Shown piece after piece: positions 24,548 through 33,037 of a stretch of DNA of 64,000 nt. A program made the position numbers and the translations under genes. The notes below the pieces were generated by a model. The model was not told the DNA's origin, ran no database searches, and saw only the letters and a program-made list of their open reading frames with translations. Numbering within the stretch: the first letter of the stretch is position 1; every line of letters begins with the position of its first letter. Origin of the DNA: an uncultured Porphyromonas sp. (GTDB lineage Bacteria > Bacteroidota > Bacteroidia > Bacteroidales > Porphyromonadaceae); NCBI RefSeq assembly GCF_902489635.1, contig NZ_CABUAN010000009.1, positions 1-64,000 of the forward strand, written 5' to 3'.

Positions 24548-26227
24548 ATGAAAAGACAATACACCTTACTCCTACTCCTGGCTATGACTCTGCTAGGAGT
24601 AGCTACACAGACGAAGGCTCAGGCACCGCTCATGGAGCCCAGCATCGATCTAACCTTCATCACCGATGACGAAAACGCCTCGCTCCTCATAGGCGTCGTC
24701 GCACCCGTCGACGGGTGCTGGATAGACCTCAATGGTGACGGTCAGTGCCAGGACAATGAGAAGATCCTAAAGGGAAAAGAAAAGAGAGCTATCGACCTTC
24801 CCAAAGATCTGACCCACACGACTATCTATGGTCCGATCACCTACCTCAATCTCAATAAGACTGCACTCACCGCTATCGATCTCTCCAAGATCAATACCCT
24901 TAAGGAGCTATGGTGCTACCAGACAGGGATTATGGAGCTCGACGTCACTGGGCAGACTGATCTTGAGAAGCTCTTTTGCCACTCAAATATGATTAAGAAG
25001 CTAGACCTCTCGAAGAATCCTAAGCTCAGAGAGCTCGGTGTGCAGAATTCTATGCTCACGGCGATAGACCTCTCTAAGCTGCCAGAGCTTGAGGTGGCTG
25101 TGCTCAGTGGTAATAAAATCAGCTCAGTAGATCTAACACACAACCCTAAGCTAAGGATACTCTACTGCGAAAAGACCGAGCTCACCTCACTAGACCTCTC
25201 TAAGTGTCCTGACCTCACCTTCATACAGTGCAGTATGAATTATGATCTCAAGACCGTAGATCTCTCTATGCTACCCAAGCTAGAGGTCTTCAAGGCTGAC
25301 CTAATAGGTATGAAGTCACTAGACGTCTCTCACAACCCCAAGCTCAAGCAGCTACACCTCGGGGGTAATAATCTGACTACGCTAGATCTATCAAAGAATC
25401 CGCTACTAGAGGAGCTGAACCTCAATCTCAACAAGAAGCTCACCTCACTCGACTTCCTCTCTGATCTGCCCGAGCTCAAGATGCTTGCGATCAAGAAAAT
25501 CAACCTTACCATCGATCCAGACTTCTCTAAGAACACCAAGCTGGAGTACATTAATATGGCTAATTGTGGATTTAAGAAGGTCGATCTCTCGCACAATCCG
25601 ATGATAAGTAAACTCTTCTGCGAGAGGAATGAGCTCACCGAGCTAGACCTGACGAAGACACCTAAGCTAGTAGACCTCATCGCCTTTGAGAACAAACTTA
25701 CCAAGCTAGACTTCTCAGCTTGTAAGCAGCTTCAGTACGCCGACATCTCCGTCAATGCGATCGATGAGCATGCTATGCAGGTAATTGTGGAGTCTATCCC
25801 TAAGTTCAAGCTACTGGATCCGACGTTCCTTGCTGCTGGCCGATTCATCGCCATCGACATCGCAGAGGCAGAGGAGAAAAATGACATCACCGATAGACAA
25901 GTCAAGGTCGCTACCGACAAGGGCTGGGTGCTCATGAATGGTAATGCTGGTGATCCACAGCCATACCCTGGTAGAAGCACCGTCTCCGTGACACAACTCA
26001 CTACGGCCGAGACAGCTATCTACTATAATGCCGCAGACGAGCGTCTCTACGTACGTCTCGCTGAGGACATGCCCGCTACCCTACTGAAGGTCTATGCAGC
26101 CTCTGGCGAGGAGCTCCTGAGCGAAGTGTACGACCAGGACGATAGCTCTATCTACGTAGGCTACCTACCACAAGGAGCCTACATCGTACAGGTAGGAGAC
26201 GCCACCTACAAGTTTGTCAAGAGGTAG
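24548..26227 (+). CDS. Secreted LRR protein with T9SS C-terminal domain
   Basis: A 559-residue protein. Signal peptide MKRQYTLLLLLAMTLLG...TKAQ (to about 25). An EF-hand-like loop DLNGDGQCQDNE (60-71) precedes about 15 short LRRs of LxxLDLSxNPKL type. A cap similar to that of the 886-residue protein (ITDRQVKVATDKGWVLMNG) precedes the tail, which ends in SSIYVGYLPQGAYIVQVGD and KFVKR as in T9SS sorting domains. Predicted to be surface-exposed; ligand unknown. It is a one-module relative of the two-module protein at 1937-4597. Confidence 0.9.
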   Translation: MKRQYTLLLLLAMTLLGVATQTKAQAPLMEPSIDLTFITDDENASLLIGVVAPVDGCWIDLNGDGQCQDNEKILKGKEKRAIDLPKDLTHTTIYGPITYLNLNKTALTAIDLSKINTLKELWCYQTGIMELDVTGQTDLEKLFCHSNMIKKLDLSKNPKLRELGVQNSMLTAIDLSKLPELEVAVLSGNKISSVDLTHNPKLRILYCEKTELTSLDLSKCPDLTFIQCSMNYDLKTVDLSMLPKLEVFKADLIGMKSLDVSHNPKLKQLHLGGNNLTTLDLSKNPLLEELNLNLNKKLTSLDFLSDLPELKMLAIKKINLTIDPDFSKNTKLEYINMANCGFKKVDLSHNPMISKLFCERNELTELDLTKTPKLVDLIAFENKLTKLDFSACKQLQYADISVNAIDEHAMQVIVESIPKFKLLDPTFLAAGRFIAIDIAEAEEKNDITDRQVKVATDKGWVLMNGNAGDPQPYPGRSTVSVTQLTTAETAIYYNAADERLYVRLAEDMPATLLKVYAASGEELLSEVYDQDDSSIYVGYLPQGAYIVQVGDATYKFVKR

Positions 26228-26299
26228 CAAGCCCTCACCGCCTATAGCCCAAATCATGGCATAGGCATCAGGAGAGCGTCACAAGAAGTGACAGCCTCC

Positions 26300-26500
26300 A
26301 CAGATATCCACGTGGGAAGTCTCAAATCCCCACGTGGATATTTTTTATTCTCCACGTAGGCGCGAAAAAATTCTTCCGAAGTTTCATTTCATTCTTCCGA
26401 AGTTTTATTTCATTCCTCCGAAGTTTTATTTCGTCCCTCCGTGGGGATTTCTAAATTCCTCCCTAGGGATTTGAGAATATCCACATGGAGATCATAACGA
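26300..26500 (-). repeat. Composite CACGTG repeat, copy C1 (inverted, degenerate)
   Basis: CCACGTGG at 26309 and 26331, then TTCTTCCGAAGTTTCATTTC-type units three times (26372-26432). The distal palindromes have decayed (CTCCGTGGGG, CTCCCTAGGG, TCCACATGG). The copy faces C2, so the two form a large inverted repeat. Confidence 0.85.
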
Positions 26501-26501
26501 T

Positions 26502-26992
26502 TAGGGAAAATTCGACGCCTGATCGCTACAATAATTTAGAATTGACTACATATCAAAACGGCGCCGCGTCGGGGAAAACTGATTTCCACGTGGAGATTTT
26601 GAAATATCCACGTGGAGATTTTTTATTTCCCAGGTAGGGAATAAAAAATTCTTCGGAGGAATGAAATGAAACTTCGGAGGAAATGAATGACGCCCACGTG
26701 GAAAATAAAAAATATCCACGTGGAGATTTGAGATTTTCCACGTGGATATTCGAGAAAGGAGGGAATCGGACGAATTTCCCCGTAAAGATATGTAAATGGA
26801 GACTAGAGGTTAGAAGTTAGAGATTAGAGATTAGAGATCCGATCACTCTGATAGCTCCTATGGTTCCGATAGCTAACAGCCAACAGCCAATCCATGGCTG
26901 ACACATTATTATGTATAGTGCCCTCATCTATGCCTCGATTGTCTTTGTCTGTAGCTCCTGACAGAGCGAGTATAATGCGTCAGCCCTAACGA
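26502..26992 (+). repeat. Composite CACGTG repeat, copy C2, with full 3' hairpin module
   Basis: Left border AAATTCGACGCCTGATCGCTAC is followed by ACAATAATTTAGAATTGACT and palindromes at about 26584, 26610, 26695, 26717 and 26738, with two CTTCGGAGGAA units between (one fewer than other copies). Then the GGAGGGAATCGGACGAATTT segment, a heptamer array (26808-26846), GATAGCTAACAGCCAACAGCC, and the hairpin module from 26896 (GCTGACACATTATTA) to 26986 (TAATGCGTCAGCCCT). The 26228-27398 interval holds repeats only, no gene. Confidence 0.87.
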
Positions 26993-27033
26993 CTTCTGAG
27001 TCAAGGCTATCTCGAGTCACAAAATATCCATAA

Positions 27034-27208
27034 GAGACTGTTGCATAAAGGCGAATCGCAGTGTTGCTTTCGGGGTTCGGCTTCGGTCACATACGGAGGT
27101 ATGCTCCCTTCAGACCTCACCCTCAGCGCCTTGCGCTTCATCCTTTCTGCAAAGTCAGGACAATCTTGCTTGCAAGATTGTGAGACTATTGACTTTTGCA
27201 ATAGTCTT
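27034..27208 (+). mobile_element. 175-bp MITE-like element, copy 3
   Basis: Same orientation and length as copy 1. Ends are GAGACTGTTGCATAAAG and CTTTTGCAATAGTCTT (two terminal changes). CATAA flanks it exactly on both sides (27029-27033 and 27209-27213), the clearest target duplication of the three. It ends 14 bp before the -7 box of the next gene, so it now supplies the DNA just upstream of that promoter. Confidence 0.87.
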
Positions 27209-27222
27209 CATAAAGTTTTTCC

Positions 27223-27246
27223 TATATTTGTAGATGTGTTACACAT
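27223..27246 (+). promoter_or_regulatory. Promoter with symmetric dyad for the first BspA-like gene
   Basis: TATATTTG (27223-27230) is followed, 3 nt later, by the perfect palindrome ATGTGTTACACAT (27234-27246) at the expected transcription start. The same layout, with compensating changes, occurs at 60818-60839. The leader to the ATG at 27399 is about 160 nt. Confidence 0.65.
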
Positions 27247-27398
27247 GGCTCTGGATGAGTTCGACGCTGAGGCGTGCAGCTCCGTAGGCTACATACCGTA
27301 TTATCTTGTTGCAATGAGAGGAGATACCGTTTTGTGGCGATGTGACAGGGCTATAAGACAACCATCATGTAGACTAATCAATCTAAATACAACTAGTT

Positions 27399-29042
27399 AT
27401 GGTAAGACAGTTACTCTTTTTGGCCACCACGCTACTCTTGTCTGCGACATTTGCGTGGACACAGACCAGTGGCAAGACAGGATCCCTCTCGTGGGATTAC
27501 AACGCAGAGACAGCTACTCTGACGCTCTCTGGAACTGGCGATATGCCCAACTATGAGCTAGGAACAGCTCCATGGGGAGAGTTTCTGGAGCAAATCGAGA
27601 CGATCACGATCTCATCCGGGATTACAACGATCGGTAACAATGCCTTCAGCAACTGCGTCCGACTGACCAACATCAACGTTCCTGATGGTCTTAGACGCAT
27701 TGGCGAGAGTTCGTTCCTCGCATGTATCAGTCTACCGAGTATTATACTGCCTCCCAGCCTTAGGGAGATCGGTGACGGCGCTTTTGAGAGCTGCGAAAAG
27801 CTTGAGACAGTCTCTCTCCCTGCAAGCGGGCTAGAGATCATTGAGCCATTTGCATTCACTGAGTGTGGTGCCCTAGCGAATCTGGAAATTCCCAAGACTG
27901 TCACAACCATCGGTCGCTGGGCTTTCAGCGGATGCACCTCTATCCCCAAGATTGTTATCCCGTCTAGTGTACGATCGATAGGCGACAACGCCTTCAGCAG
28001 CAATACGGCACTCCAGGAGCTAACGCTATCAGAGGGGTTAGAGACCATCGAGGAGGCCGCATTTAGTGCCTGCGAAAACCTGCCAAGTGTACTCATCCCG
28101 GCGTCTGTACAGGAGATCGGAGGAGGAGTTTTTGCAGATTGCTTCAAGCTCAAGAAGATCGACATAAACCCTCAAAACAAAGCCTACACAACAGTCGATG
28201 GCGTCCTATATACAGCAGATAAGCAGACCATTGTGCAGTACCCAGCAGGTAAGGAGGGGGGCAGCTTCGCAATACCTACATCCGTTAATAAAGTAGGTTC
28301 GCTAGCCTTCGCTGGCACTGTAGCACTGACCAGCGTGACGCTACATGATGGTCTCAAAATCATCGAAGACTATGGCTTCGCACGATGTGATGAGCTAAAG
28401 ACAATAGCTATTCCTGCAGGCGTAGCAGAGATTGGTAACGCACCATTTCACGACTGCCTCAGTCTAGCAACGATAGAGGTCTCTCCAGAAAACATAAACT
28501 ACACCTCTCACGATGGAGTCCTCTACGACAAGTCACAAGTGACACTAATCCAATACCCCGCGGGCAAGCAGGATACCTCTTATAGTCTCCCCAAGAGCGT
28601 ACAAAATATCAAGGAGTTCGGACTCTTCGACAATCAGTTTATTGAGAGTGTAGAGCTACCCAGTGGCTTGAGCTACATCGGAGATTTAACTTTTGGCTTT
28701 GACAAGAGTCTCAGTGAGATCACGGTACAGATGACTGACCCCAGCCAAGTGACGCTAGGCCTTATGGTCTTCTTCAGAGGATTTGGAGCCGTCCCATGCA
28801 AGCTCCGCGTACCTAAAGGCACCAAAGAGCTATATCAGCAGAGCGAGCAGTGGCAAGACTTCTCAGAGATGGAGGAGTTCGAGCCTCAGGGCATTGAGAT
28901 CGTAACGCCTACCCAGCCAGATACGACAGTCGTATATGACCTTAGTGGACAGCAACTGCCTACAGATCTCCAGCAGCTCCCTGATGGGATCTATATCATC
29001 AATGGAGAGAAGATAATCAAGCAGACAAACATCAACTTATAA
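27399..29042 (+). CDS. BspA-like leucine-rich-repeat surface protein
   Basis: A 547-residue protein. Signal peptide to about residue 22 (LLFLATTLLLSATFAWTQ). A short N-terminal beta domain (GSLSWDYNAETATLTLSGTG) is followed by LRR_5 (Treponema pallidum/BspA type) repeats with the core IxxxAFxxCxxLxxIxIPxSV, interrupted by two VDGVLY/HDGVLY inserts. The C-terminus TVVYDLSGQQLP...GIYIINGEKIIKQ is a T9SS-like tail. BspA-type proteins bind host matrix or other bacteria; that role is inferred. A lipoprotein gene starts 5 bp later. Confidence 0.9.
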   Translation: MVRQLLFLATTLLLSATFAWTQTSGKTGSLSWDYNAETATLTLSGTGDMPNYELGTAPWGEFLEQIETITISSGITTIGNNAFSNCVRLTNINVPDGLRRIGESSFLACISLPSIILPPSLREIGDGAFESCEKLETVSLPASGLEIIEPFAFTECGALANLEIPKTVTTIGRWAFSGCTSIPKIVIPSSVRSIGDNAFSSNTALQELTLSEGLETIEEAAFSACENLPSVLIPASVQEIGGGVFADCFKLKKIDINPQNKAYTTVDGVLYTADKQTIVQYPAGKEGGSFAIPTSVNKVGSLAFAGTVALTSVTLHDGLKIIEDYGFARCDELKTIAIPAGVAEIGNAPFHDCLSLATIEVSPENINYTSHDGVLYDKSQVTLIQYPAGKQDTSYSLPKSVQNIKEFGLFDNQFIESVELPSGLSYIGDLTFGFDKSLSEITVQMTDPSQVTLGLMVFFRGFGAVPCKLRVPKGTKELYQQSEQWQDFSEMEEFEPQGIEIVTPTQPDTTVVYDLSGQQLPTDLQQLPDGIYIINGEKIIKQTNINL

Positions 29043-29047
29043 ATACT

Positions 29048-30295
29048 ATGAACTGCAAACTTCTATCCCAGGTCTTAGGACTCTTAGTCCTCCTATCTCT
29101 TTTGGCATCCTGTGAGAAGGAGCCAGAGTCTGTAGTGCTCATGGTCAAAACAAGCACGCTCTCTATTACTGTCGGTGAGCAGGCCACGATAGAGTACAGT
29201 GTACAGTCTGAGTGCAGTGTCGTGACCTTTGTCTCTGACCACCCAGAGATAGCCAGTGTCAGTGACCAAGGGGTCGTATCTGGTGTGGCCGAGGGGCAGT
29301 GTACCATCTCTGTAAAGGCCGGCGCCGAAACACACACCGTCGCAGTCTCCGTGACGGCTGCTCCTATAAAGGATGACCAGCAGATGCCTCTACTCAAGTT
29401 CGGTGCTGAGCTAGATGATGAGGGACGCGTGACTGACCCTGAGATTATAGCTTATGAGGCTAAGCTAGGACGTAAGCCCATGACGATACACTACACTCCT
29501 GATATGGACTATGTAGGCTTTGCCAATCCAGAGCTTTCCACGATTACTGGAACAATCTATGGCATTTCCGTCGGAGATCTAGCACAGACCATTGGGGCTT
29601 ATAGTACAGAGCCTGTGGAGGAGTGCCCTAAGACGAGAGAGATGCTCCAAAAGCTGGGCTTTACGACTATCGAGGAGATCCAAATCCCCGTAGATGACAA
29701 GGGCAACACGGCCCCCGCTCTCAAGTCAGTCCATAGCAGAAACAGCAAGCTCACTGTATACGTGGTGAAAGAGGACTACCCTGAGCTACGAGCCAAATCC
29801 TATCTAGAGTTCATCCAGGAACGAGGCGCACAGCCTCCTTATGTGGCTCACGAGATACTCCCTGATATAAAGGATTTTCCCACAATCTCCGATTTTAAGG
29901 CTAAAGATGCTGATGCTGTCAAAGCCTTTGAGGAGCGGCTTGCTCTGCGCACACTAGATCCTGACCTATCAGAGGGTGGCAATCTCTGGTATAGTGTCAA
30001 GAGAGATGCTGAGGAGAAAACCAATATCGACTGGGCTTACTACGTCTTCACACCTGATGGCGGAGCTCCCTTTATCAACATCCAGCTACTCTGCATCAAA
30101 GATAATAAGGATCTCCAGTCCGATGCCTTCAAAAAGTATCTTAAGACCAACGGCTTCGACCAGGACTACACCTATGATACCGAGACTAATATGGTCAAGG
30201 TCTACAACGCACAGGGTGATATGTGTCAAGTATTCTTGCGTGAGTTTGACGGGATCATTCGTTGCCTCGTACAGATCGTAGGATCACGATACTAA
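29048..30295 (+). CDS. Lipoprotein with bacterial Ig-like (BIG2) domain
   Basis: A 415-residue protein. Signal peptide with lipobox LLASC (C22). Residues 32-100 form a BIG2-like domain (TSTLSITVGEQATIEYSV, IASVSDQGVVSGVAEGQCTI). Residues 110-415 match no family I recognise; they are acidic and mixed alpha/beta, ending in MCQVFLREFDGIIRCLVQIV. It directly follows the BspA-like gene and is probably cotranscribed, so the two may act together at the cell surface. Confidence 0.8.
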   Translation: MNCKLLSQVLGLLVLLSLLASCEKEPESVVLMVKTSTLSITVGEQATIEYSVQSECSVVTFVSDHPEIASVSDQGVVSGVAEGQCTISVKAGAETHTVAVSVTAAPIKDDQQMPLLKFGAELDDEGRVTDPEIIAYEAKLGRKPMTIHYTPDMDYVGFANPELSTITGTIYGISVGDLAQTIGAYSTEPVEECPKTREMLQKLGFTTIEEIQIPVDDKGNTAPALKSVHSRNSKLTVYVVKEDYPELRAKSYLEFIQERGAQPPYVAHEILPDIKDFPTISDFKAKDADAVKAFEERLALRTLDPDLSEGGNLWYSVKRDAEEKTNIDWAYYVFTPDGGAPFINIQLLCIKDNKDLQSDAFKKYLKTNGFDQDYTYDTETNMVKVYNAQGDMCQVFLREFDGIIRCLVQIVGSRY

Positions 30296-30330
30296 GACGA
30301 TCTAGGACCACACTTCTCTAGTAATAAATA

Positions 30331-30362
30331 GGGCTTGCTGAGTCTACTGGCTCAGCAAGCCC
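30331..30362 (+). terminator. Hairpin terminator
   Basis: GGGCTTGCTGAG and CTCAGCAAGCCC form a perfect 12-bp stem. The T-tract is poor, but position 35 bp after the stop suits a terminator. Confidence 0.75.
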
Positions 30363-30385
30363 ATACTTCAAAAACGATAAATCCT

Positions 30386-30451
30386 ATGTCTAGACACAGA
30401 TTACTTTCTTTTATGCTTGCTATCTTGCTGGGCTCTGTTGCTTGCAGTTAA
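30386..30451 (+). pseudogene. 21-codon lipoprotein signal-peptide fragment
   Basis: MSRHRLLSFMLAILLGSVACS then TAA: an almost perfect lipoprotein signal with lipobox SVAC, cut off one residue after the cysteine. The last codons lie inside the 34-bp direct repeat at 30442, so the frame probably lost its body by recombination there. A genuine micro-lipopeptide is possible but less likely. Confidence 0.5.
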
Positions 30452-30475
30452 GCTTAGCAAGTAATGGCAATATAC
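30442..30475 (+). repeat. 34-bp direct repeat, left copy
   Basis: Begins TTGCAGTTAAGCTTAGC and ends TATAC. It matches 34085-34118 at 30 of 34 positions. Each copy is followed by a TAnnTTTG promoter box (32 and 49 bp later). Between the copies lie the AT-rich pair and one further gene. Confidence 0.8.
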
Positions 30476-30506
30476 ACTAAGAGTGTGTGAAGTCATTTTT
30501 TATTAC

Positions 30507-30514
30507 TACATTTG
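30507..30514 (+). promoter_or_regulatory. Putative -7 box for the AT-rich gene pair
   Basis: TACATTTG lies 50 bp before the ATG at 30564, in an AT-rich leader (GTCATTTTTTATTAC just upstream). Confidence 0.6.
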
Positions 30515-30563
30515 CGTTAGAAGATACTAATAGACAACAATACTAACTAAAACCAACAATATT

Positions 30564-31829
30564 ATGACACGAAAACTAACTCTCTTACTACTCACGCTAC
30601 TCTCATTAGTTGTGACTGCCAAAGCTCAGCTTAGGGTGCGTCCTGATGGCAGTGTCCATATGGGGACAACATCAATAACAGCATCTTCGCTTGAAAAAGA
30701 TGCATTACTTGTCGTATCTGAGCCAGGGAAATCGGCTTCTTCCATCGGCTTCAAGCTAGACCAAAAGGAAAACCCATTGGGTCGAATAGAGTTTTTGAGA
30801 GAATCTAAACTCAAAGAGTTGTCTATGAATTTTTGTCATAACGCAGCTCTTGTCTTGAAAGATTATGATGATGGTCGAATTGTTTTTAGGTTTCAAGTAT
30901 CCCCAGGGTTTCAGCCCATGCCATTAATAAATGATGTCGCTCCATCTTCATTAGACACTTTATCCCATTCTGATGATATAGACGAGTTTATGATGCGTAG
31001 AAATGGTTCAGGACTAGATATGCGTTATGATGCACAGTATCGCTTGTTTTTTGAGCCTATGGGTTATGCACGAATCTTCTCTTTGGGAAGTTCAAAAAAC
31101 TATTGGACAGAAGCTTATATAACACAATCTCACTTCAAAAAATTTCCTATTATTACTTCCGATCAATCTGCTAAAGAAAATGTGGAAGAAATTGACGAGG
31201 ATGAAGCAAGTCGAGCACTATTAAAGTTACGCCCAGTTACATATACGCTCAAAGAAGATAATGCAAATGCTTCAGACCTAGTATCACTTGACAAGTCTAA
31301 CTTCAAGGCTCAAAACCATCACAACTACGGTTTGATTGCTCAAGAAGTTTTAGAGATCTTTCCAGACATCGTTGAGTATGACACAGTCTCTAAACAATAT
31401 GGGATTCGCTATATGGAGCTTATTCCTATCTTGATTGTAACACTACAAAGGCAGCAACAAGAAATCGAGATCCTCAAAGAGCATATTGGTCGATCTACCG
31501 AAAGTAAATACCAACCATTGCGAACAGCAACAGATATTTCTACTCCAAATGATATAGCATCTTACACTCCAAAGCTTTGGGAGGCTGTTCCTAATCCATT
31601 TTCAGATCAAACCTCAATCGCATACTATGTGCCAAGTGAAGTGACGGATGCTTACATCGCTTTATTAAACCTGCAAGGAGAAATGTTGGAAAGTTATCCT
31701 TGTACCGAAAGAGGTTATAAAGCTAATGTTTTAATCTCTTCGGATGGGCTTGCTAGTGGGCTCTATCTATATGCTCTCATCGTAGATGGCGTAGAAGTTG
31801 CAATGCGCAAACTAGTTGTCAAGAAATAG
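30564..31829 (+). CDS. T9SS cargo with S74 intramolecular-chaperone domain
   Basis: A 421-residue protein with visibly AT-richer codons than neighbours. Signal peptide to about 21 (LLLLTLLSLVVTAKAQ). An N-terminal beta-rich part is followed at about 205-300 by a Peptidase_S74-like segment: SDQSAKENVEEID, LLKLRPVTYTLKED, NYGLIAQEVLEIFPDIV, and a coiled coil LQRQQQEIEILKEHI. S74 domains trimerise and often self-cleave in phage tail spikes. The C-terminus (AVPNPFSDQTSIAYYVP...ASGLYLYALIVDG) is a T9SS tail. The next gene, 25 bp on, encodes a metalloprotease-like protein of the same base composition. Function unknown. Confidence 0.82.
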   Translation: MTRKLTLLLLTLLSLVVTAKAQLRVRPDGSVHMGTTSITASSLEKDALLVVSEPGKSASSIGFKLDQKENPLGRIEFLRESKLKELSMNFCHNAALVLKDYDDGRIVFRFQVSPGFQPMPLINDVAPSSLDTLSHSDDIDEFMMRRNGSGLDMRYDAQYRLFFEPMGYARIFSLGSSKNYWTEAYITQSHFKKFPIITSDQSAKENVEEIDEDEASRALLKLRPVTYTLKEDNANASDLVSLDKSNFKAQNHHNYGLIAQEVLEIFPDIVEYDTVSKQYGIRYMELIPILIVTLQRQQQEIEILKEHIGRSTESKYQPLRTATDISTPNDIASYTPKLWEAVPNPFSDQTSIAYYVPSEVTDAYIALLNLQGEMLESYPCTERGYKANVLISSDGLASGLYLYALIVDGVEVAMRKLVVKK

Positions 31830-31854
31830 AACAAAAAAACAGAGCTTTATAGCT

Positions 31855-33030
31855 ATGAAACACTTTATTGTAGTACTGATATGCTTCTTGTTTTGTGGCA
31901 GTTTACTATCTCAAGAAACTTTTGAATGTCTTACACCTACGTCACAAATAGCTCTAAATACTTGGAACAATCTGAGGCATGATGATTATATACCAAATGA
32001 GAAGACCCATATTAAGACAGTTCGGGTTGCCTTGCATTACATTTTGCCTCAAAAAGATGAAATAGACTCTCTTCGTAATTTTGAGCCGATAAGAAGGGAT
32101 GGCTTGCTTAATGGTTATGAATATGCAGAAAAGCTTGTCAATATGGCTAATATAATTTGGGTAAACAACGAAAAGATGAGATTGATGCCCAATAACAATA
32201 CTTCTGTCCTAGAGCCTAAAGTACAACTTCAACTTTCGGGTGTATCATATATTTATGACGATGGTGAATACCGCCGTTTTTTCAAACTACATCCTTATGC
32301 TAAAGACGAAGGATTTCGTAATTTAGATCCGACAAAAGGTTGTATAGATGTCTATGTATACAATACAGACAAAGTCAATGATAGTGGAGGTGTAGCTGGT
32401 GGGATTCCAGCAAAGTATTTGGCTGTTAGAGGAGGTTGGCTACGCTATCTTACAGATCTAAAACGTATGAAAGCAAATACACCAACTTGTGGTTTAGAAG
32501 TTCACGCTTGGACTTTAAATCATGAGCTAGGACATTGTATGAGCCTATACCATACAGTAGTATGGGGAGAAAGTGATGATTGCGATGACACCCCATCTGT
32601 AGCTGAAATAACAGCATATGCGGATAGTTTAGGAAGGGACGACACGGATTGTGGCAATTCTTGGGAACCCGTTTACGACAAGAAGACAAGAGAGGAGATA
32701 ACCAAAGATGCCTACTTGACGAAGAGCAACAATCTAATGGATTATGGCAATTGGGCAATAACACCTCAACAGCTTGGAAAGATTCACTATACCCTCTCTC
32801 ACTCTCTCAAAGATGTGACAATATCCAACTACGAGATAGACAAACTGACTATATCTAGTATGAAAAGATCTGATAACTCATTTACCTCAAAACGTATAGA
32901 TATCGTTCCCACATCTCAGATGGAAATTGAAGAAGGGGAGTCAATGATATTAAACAGCTCTGAAGTTTCGATTCAAGGAGACTTCAGCGTACAGAAAGGA
33001 GGATACTTTGTTGTTAACATTGAAAAATAA
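31855..33030 (+). CDS. Secreted metzincin-like metalloprotease (M43/pappalysin-like)
   Basis: A 391-residue protein from the ATG at 31855, where a signal peptide starts (MKHFIVVLICFLFCGSLLSQ). HELGHCMSLYH (223-233) gives zinc ligands H223, H227, H233 and base E224, and SNNLMDYG (291-298) is a Met-turn with M295. Cysteine-bearing CDDTPS after the motif is typical of M43 cytophagalysins. The usual metzincin glycine in HExxHxxGxxH is serine (S230). The C-terminal stretch (VPTSQMEIEEGESMILNSSE) is a short beta domain. AT-rich like its upstream neighbour. Assignment to M43 is by motif only. Confidence 0.78.
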   Translation: MKHFIVVLICFLFCGSLLSQETFECLTPTSQIALNTWNNLRHDDYIPNEKTHIKTVRVALHYILPQKDEIDSLRNFEPIRRDGLLNGYEYAEKLVNMANIIWVNNEKMRLMPNNNTSVLEPKVQLQLSGVSYIYDDGEYRRFFKLHPYAKDEGFRNLDPTKGCIDVYVYNTDKVNDSGGVAGGIPAKYLAVRGGWLRYLTDLKRMKANTPTCGLEVHAWTLNHELGHCMSLYHTVVWGESDDCDDTPSVAEITAYADSLGRDDTDCGNSWEPVYDKKTREEITKDAYLTKSNNLMDYGNWAITPQQLGKIHYTLSHSLKDVTISNYEIDKLTISSMKRSDNSFTSKRIDIVPTSQMEIEEGESMILNSSEVSIQGDFSVQKGGYFVVNIEK

Positions 33031-33037
33031 AGTGATT

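Noticed and set aside
27041..27556. 171-codon frame across the MITE and into the BspA-like gene
   Set aside because: It starts inside the mobile element, crosses the promoter and ends out of frame within a well-supported gene.
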